From the NCBI GenBank assembly GCA_012798025.1, contig JAAZNX010000211.1, positions 1-9,292 on the forward strand: a stretch of 9,292 nucleotides of DNA, read 5' to 3'. Below, in pieces: positions 5,738 through 9,292 of the stretch (within the stretch, counting starts at the first letter, position 1; every line of letters begins with the position of its first letter). A program made the position numbers and the translations under genes. This stretch comes from Methanothrix sp. (GTDB taxonomy: Archaea > Halobacteriota > Methanosarcinia > Methanotrichales > Methanotrichaceae). A model generated the notes under the pieces. It saw only the letters and a list, made by a program, of their open reading frames with translations, had not been told where the DNA came from and ran no database searches.

Positions 5738-6721
5738 ATGAAGAGAGAGCAATTTGGCAGGGGCAGTATTCCCAACTATTTCATAGCTCTGGCCGCAATT
5801 TTTGCACTGAACTTCATCCTTCCCCGGCTCATGCCAGGCGATCCACTCCATGCCATCTATGGAGATGAAGCTCTGGTGGCCATGACGCCCGAGATGGAGA
5901 AAGCTCTTATCAGGGAGTTTGCCCTGGATCGCTCATGGATCGATCAGCTTCAAGCGTACATCATAGGCCTCTTGCACGGAGACCTTGGATATTCTTATTA
6001 TTATAAAGATCAAGTTTCCAGCGTTATCCTGGGCGCCCTTCCTTGGACCTTGCTCCTGACAGGCCTTGCCCTGGTGATAGCCACGGCCCTGGGCATAATT
6101 CTGGGGATTGAATCAGGCTATAGGCGAGGAGAGCCTCTAGATCGCTGCATCGTAGCGAGCCTGATGTTCTTAAGCGGTTTTCCTGATTTCTTCATCGGCA
6201 TTCTCTTGCTTCTCCTCTTTGGAGTGGCCCTGGGCATTGCACCACTATCCGGAGCGATCACACCTTATGCAGGGCTTGATGGATTTGAATATCTTAAAGA
6301 TGTGATCGGACACCTGGCCCTTCCATTATCCTCTTTAGTCCTGGTTCAGCTTGGAGGAATATATCTTTTGACCAGAAACACCATAGTATCCCTAATGGGT
6401 GAGTCTTTCATACTCACTGCCAAGGCCAAAGGCTGTTCGGAGTTCTCAATTAAGTATTCTCATGCCGGCAGAAATTCCTTGCTCCCTGTGACCACGGCAA
6501 CGGGCCTTCGCATTCCTCATCTGCTGACTGGAGCGCTCTTCATCGAGATCATCTTCTCTTATCCTGGTGTGGGATCTATCCTGAACACAGCTCTAAATGC
6601 CAGGGATTATCCCCTCATCCAAGGTATACTGCTTTTGATCACCGTTGCAGTCATGACCGCCAATCTAATTGTGGATCTTCTATACAGTAGGCTGGACCCG
6701 AGGGTGAGATATGCACATTAA
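5738..6721 (+). CDS. ABC importer permease, DppB/NikB-like
   Basis: A 327-residue inner-membrane permease, the first of two forming the translocation channel. TM1 spans about 12-30 and is followed by the subfamily's LPRLMPGDPLHAIYG segment and an extracytoplasmic part with LDRSWIDQLQAYIIGLLHGDLGYS (63-86), both typical of DppB/NikB. The remaining helices lie around 98-127, 137-168, 192-214, 258-280 and 295-315. The cytoplasmic loop that docks on the ATPase (the EAA loop, here ILTAKAKGCSEFSIKYSHA with LLP after it, 225-250) deviates in EAA, reading TAKAKG, but keeps the G and the spacing. The C-terminus LLYSRLDPRVRY is the usual family ending. GGAG (5722-5725) is 12 bases before the ATG. The end overlaps the next gene by 11 bases. 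Confidence 0.95.
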   Translation: MKREQFGRGSIPNYFIALAAIFALNFILPRLMPGDPLHAIYGDEALVAMTPEMEKALIREFALDRSWIDQLQAYIIGLLHGDLGYSYYYKDQVSSVILGALPWTLLLTGLALVIATALGIILGIESGYRRGEPLDRCIVASLMFLSGFPDFFIGILLLLLFGVALGIAPLSGAITPYAGLDGFEYLKDVIGHLALPLSSLVLVQLGGIYLLTRNTIVSLMGESFILTAKAKGCSEFSIKYSHAGRNSLLPVTTATGLRIPHLLTGALFIEIIFSYPGVGSILNTALNARDYPLIQGILLLITVAVMTANLIVDLLYSRLDPRVRYAH

Positions 6722-7565
6722 CCCTTTTAGAGATCTCATTCATGACCCCATGGCATTGTCAGGGCTGAGCATGCTGGCATTAATCGGTTTTATGGCGATC
6801 TTCGCGCCCGTTCTCTCCGACTATTCGCCGTACGACTACACAGGCCAAATCTTCAGCCCACCATCGGCGCATCACCCGCTGGGCACAGACTCCATGGGCC
6901 AGGACATCTGGAGCAGGTTGCTCTACGGCGCTAGGACCTCTCTTTTTGTGGCATTCGCTGTAGCTATCCTCTCTTCAGCTCTGAGCCTTTTCATAGGGGC
7001 CACTTCTGCGCTCTTAGGAGGCATTTACGAGCGCTTCTGGATGCGAATCGTAGATGCCATGATCTCTATCCCCTCTATCATCGTAATGATACTTGTTGCA
7101 GCATACCTTCGTCCCAGCATATTGCTTTTGATAATTTTAATGTCGTTATTTTCTTGGCCCGGAGGTGCGAGGATCGTTCGGTCACAGGTCCTCTCTTTGA
7201 AAGAGAGAATGCACGTCTCTGCTGCTCGCACCTTTGGAGCTGACTGGAAGCACGTACTGGTAAACCACATAACCCCTGACCTCGCGCCCATCATCATCGC
7301 AATGATGATCCAGGACGCCAGGAGGGCGGTCTTTATGGAAGCAGGCCTTGCCTTTCTTGGAGTATCGGACCCAATGATGGTAAGCTGGGGTAAGATGATG
7401 CAGCAGGCCCTCGCTTTCACCTACCTAAACGTCTGGGAGTGGTGGCTGGTCCCAACCGGCCTCGCCCTTTCTTTGACTCTGGTAGGCCTGAGCTTCCTTG
7501 GGTTCGGTCTGGAGGCTGCTATGGACCCAAGGCTACAGAAATACAAGCATCGGAGGGCCGATTGA
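6711..7565 (+). CDS. ABC importer permease, DppC/NikC-like
   Basis: A 284-residue second permease, partner of the DppB-like subunit. It has the expected N-terminal helix (15-36) and then the diagnostic HPLGTDSMGQDIWSRLLYGARTSL (55-78) of DppC/NikC proteins. Further helices lie around 80-104, 115-132, 136-150, 192-210 and 245-268. The EAA loop reads VSAARTFGADWKHVLVNHITPDLAP (169-193), a good match to the consensus with the invariant Gly. The C-terminus LGFGLEAAMDPRL is also typical. The ATG lies inside the 3' end of the first permease gene, with GGTGA (6703-6707) 3 bases upstream. The TGA stop overlaps the ATG of the ATPase gene by one base (TGATG). Both overlaps point to coupled translation and a fixed subunit ratio. 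Confidence 0.95.
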   Translation: MHINPFRDLIHDPMALSGLSMLALIGFMAIFAPVLSDYSPYDYTGQIFSPPSAHHPLGTDSMGQDIWSRLLYGARTSLFVAFAVAILSSALSLFIGATSALLGGIYERFWMRIVDAMISIPSIIVMILVAAYLRPSILLLIILMSLFSWPGGARIVRSQVLSLKERMHVSAARTFGADWKHVLVNHITPDLAPIIIAMMIQDARRAVFMEAGLAFLGVSDPMMVSWGKMMQQALAFTYLNVWEWWLVPTGLALSLTLVGLSFLGFGLEAAMDPRLQKYKHRRAD

Positions 7566-9271
7566 TGCTGCAGATCAAGGATCTCAAGGTCACCTTCGGA
7601 GAGGCAGAGGTTTTGAGAGGAATAGACCTTGACCTTAATACTGGGGACTCACTTTGCGTTGTGGGCGAGTCTGGTGCAGGAAAGACCACGCTGGGGCTTT
7701 GCATCATGGGCTTGGCGACTGGAAGCGTCTCAGGGGAGATTCGTTTTAAGGGCAAAGATCTCCTGAAAATCTCAGAGGAGGACCTCAGGCGCATGCGAGG
7801 CAGGGATATCGCCATGGTCTTTCAGAATGTGGAAGATGCCCTGAATCCAGTACAAAGGATTCAGGATCAGATAGCTGAGGCTATTCACATTCATAACGGC
7901 GCTACGGCGAAGGAAGTGGAGTTGACAGCAAAGAAGCTTCTTTTGTCTGTTGGATTGAATGGAGACAAAGCCAGGGCTTACCCCCACCAGCTCAGTGGAG
8001 GAGAACGGCAGAGGGTGCTCATCTCCATGGCTCTGGCCAATGATCCTGATGTGCTGATACTGGATGAGCCCACTGCATCACTTGATGCTCTGACCAAGGC
8101 AGACATCTTAAAGCTATTCAGGTCTGCCATCGCCGGCAGGATTTCGCTGGTGATAACACACGACCTATCCCTGGCAGCAGGACTAACAGAGCAAATGGCA
8201 GTCCTTTACGCGGGCAGGATCGTAGAGTTGGGAAGAACCGATGAGCTATTGAGCGCCCCACGACATCCTTACACTCGCGGCCTGATACGTTCCTATCCGG
8301 GCATGGCCATGACCAAGGATCTTCAAGGAATACCAGGAAGAATGGATCACGGCTTGGAGGGATGTCCCTTCCACAAGCGCTGCACCCAAAGAATTGAGAT
8401 CTGCCGCATAAAAACGCCGCCATTGAGGAAGATCGATGGGCGGCTCATTGCCTGCCACCGTGGAGGCATAGTGCCTCTTCTCGAGATCAGACACCTCAAC
8501 AAGTCCTTTGATTCTTGCTTTGCTCTCCGCGATATCAATCTGACTCTTTACGAAGGAGAGACTTTAGCCCTGGTGGGGGAGAGCGGCTCGGGAAAATCCA
8601 CACTGTCTAAAGTAATCATGGGCCTCTACGATCAGGACAGGGGAGAGGTTATCTTGGAAGGCCAAGAAGTCGGCAAAAGGGATGCAGCGTTTTACAGTCG
8701 CGTACAGATGATATTCCAGAACCCAAAGGAATCTGTCAGTCACCGCATGAACGTCCTGGATGCCGTTTTAGAGCCACTTAATGTGCAAAAGAGGGGGGGC
8801 CGAAAAGAGCGGCTCATCAGAGCAAAAGAAGTCCTTGATTGCGTTGAGCTGCCTTTCAGTGATGATTTTCTGGGAAGGTATCCTCATCAGCTCAGCGGCG
8901 GTGAGGCTCAACGCGTAGCCATTGCCAGAGCTCTTGCCCTCGGCCCCAAGCTTTTAATTGCCGATGAGCCAACATCCGCCCTCGACCCGAGCGTCCAGGC
9001 CAAGATCTTGAAGCTTTTAATGGACCTGCAGGAGGATATGGGTCTGGCCATGCTCTTCGTCACACACGACATAGCCCTTGCAAGGAAGGTCAGCGATCGC
9101 ATAGCTGTCATGCTCAAAGGCCAAATCGTGGAGACTGGAGCTACAAATGAGGTCCTCAGCCATCCGGAGCATTCCTATACCAGGAGGCTTGTGGATTGCG
9201 CAAAAAGCTATCTGGGAAATGCAAAAGAGATAAATCAGCGTCCCAACCGATCTTGCAGCGCGAGATGCTGA
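7565..9271 (+). CDS. Fused two-domain ABC importer ATPase, DppD-DppF-like
   Basis: One 568-residue polypeptide carrying both ATPases of a peptide/nickel importer. The start is ATG 7565, with GGAGG (7552-7556) 8 bases upstream; the open frame runs further back into the permease gene but that part is not coding. Domain 1 has Walker A GESGAGKT (34-41), Q-loop Q87, LSGGE (143-147), Walker B VLILDEP (163-169) and switch His199. It is followed by the oligopeptide/dipeptide C-terminal motif with four Cys (C267, C273, C280, C297). Domain 2 starts near 303 and has Walker A GESGSGKS (338-345), Q385, LSGGE (443-447), DEP (467-469) and His501. Both sites look catalytically complete. Domain 2 lacks a cysteine motif. 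DppD and DppF are usually separate genes; fused forms exist. An internal GGAGG (8462-8466) and in-frame GTG (8471) could also give domain 2 alone. Confidence 0.95.
   Translation: MLQIKDLKVTFGEAEVLRGIDLDLNTGDSLCVVGESGAGKTTLGLCIMGLATGSVSGEIRFKGKDLLKISEEDLRRMRGRDIAMVFQNVEDALNPVQRIQDQIAEAIHIHNGATAKEVELTAKKLLLSVGLNGDKARAYPHQLSGGERQRVLISMALANDPDVLILDEPTASLDALTKADILKLFRSAIAGRISLVITHDLSLAAGLTEQMAVLYAGRIVELGRTDELLSAPRHPYTRGLIRSYPGMAMTKDLQGIPGRMDHGLEGCPFHKRCTQRIEICRIKTPPLRKIDGRLIACHRGGIVPLLEIRHLNKSFDSCFALRDINLTLYEGETLALVGESGSGKSTLSKVIMGLYDQDRGEVILEGQEVGKRDAAFYSRVQMIFQNPKESVSHRMNVLDAVLEPLNVQKRGGRKERLIRAKEVLDCVELPFSDDFLGRYPHQLSGGEAQRVAIARALALGPKLLIADEPTSALDPSVQAKILKLLMDLQEDMGLAMLFVTHDIALARKVSDRIAVMLKGQIVETGATNEVLSHPEHSYTRRLVDCAKSYLGNAKEINQRPNRSCSARC
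8462..8473 (+). promoter_or_regulatory. Internal ribosome site and GTG start at the ATPase domain junction
   Basis: GGAGG (8462-8466) is followed 4 bases later by an in-frame GTG (Val303), exactly where the second ATPase domain begins (PLLEIRHLNKSF). It may be a relic of formerly separate genes or an active internal start giving a 266-residue DppF-like protein. Confidence 0.45.
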
Positions 9272-9292
9272 ACTTCAAAGTGAAGATTGACC

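Noticed and set aside
7439..7564. Longer ATPase with a GTG start at 7439
   Set aside because: The extra 42 residues lie out of frame inside the permease gene. ATG 7565 has an ideal GGAGG site, starts at the normal domain boundary and overlaps the permease stop by one base.
3519..9271. Firm naming of the transporter as nickel-specific (nikABCDE) or dipeptide-specific (dppABCDF)
   Set aside because: Nickel and peptide importers of this family share all motifs seen here, and no ligand-specific residues or nickel-regulator gene could be recognised.
9272..9292. Short inverted repeat CTTCA-AAG-TGAAG after the ATPase stop
   Set aside because: Five base pairs with the window ending directly after it; no oligo-T can be seen, so a terminator cannot be supported.

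Overview
The window looks like a moderate-GC euryarchaeal chromosome, most plausibly from a methanogen of the Methanosarcinales/Methanothrix kind. This is an inference from several signs. Promoters carry archaeal TATA-like boxes. Several ribosome-binding sites are of the GGTGA/GGAGG type. There is an archaetidylinositol-phosphate-synthase-like CDP-alcohol transferase, a DUF169 protein of a type frequent in methanogens, and a decayed insertion-sequence transposase. No marker gene settles the genus.

Left part (1-2975). The window opens inside a class I/II PLP-dependent aminotransferase whose N-terminus is cut off. Four bases later comes a CDP-alcohol phosphatidyltransferase on the same strand. 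Convergent to this pair, three genes lie on the minus strand: a UspA-type universal stress protein with its own promoter, a cysteine-rich DUF169 protein, and a small secreted lamin-tail-domain protein. The last has a clear TATA box and a 17-bp palindrome near the expected transcription start.

Middle (2976-3518). This 543-bp stretch has no intact gene. It holds the promoter of the lamin-tail gene, then on the minus strand a 5' fragment of a transposase gene broken by a nonsense codon, a frameshift and a 3' truncation. The promoter of the following transporter gene lies at its right end.

Right part (3519-9271). A family-5 (peptide/nickel type) ABC importer fills the rest, all on the plus strand. 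The exported substrate-binding protein is a separate unit closed by a bacterial-looking hairpin/oligo-T terminator. A second unit has its own promoter preceded by a 14-bp perfect palindrome. It encodes a TsaA/TrmO-like SAM-dependent methyltransferase, two permeases and one ATPase polypeptide in which the DppD-like and DppF-like subunits are fused. The permease and ATPase genes overlap or nearly abut, so they are almost certainly co-translated. The two transporter promoters share an 11-bp element and similar flanking sequence, which suggests common regulation.

The most notable points are the methyltransferase as first gene of the membrane-complex operon, the ATPase fusion that keeps an internal Shine-Dalgarno and GTG at the domain junction, the similar twin promoters, and the transposase relic. 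The transported substrate cannot be decided from sequence alone; nickel, a metal chelate, an oligopeptide or another small ligand are all possible.
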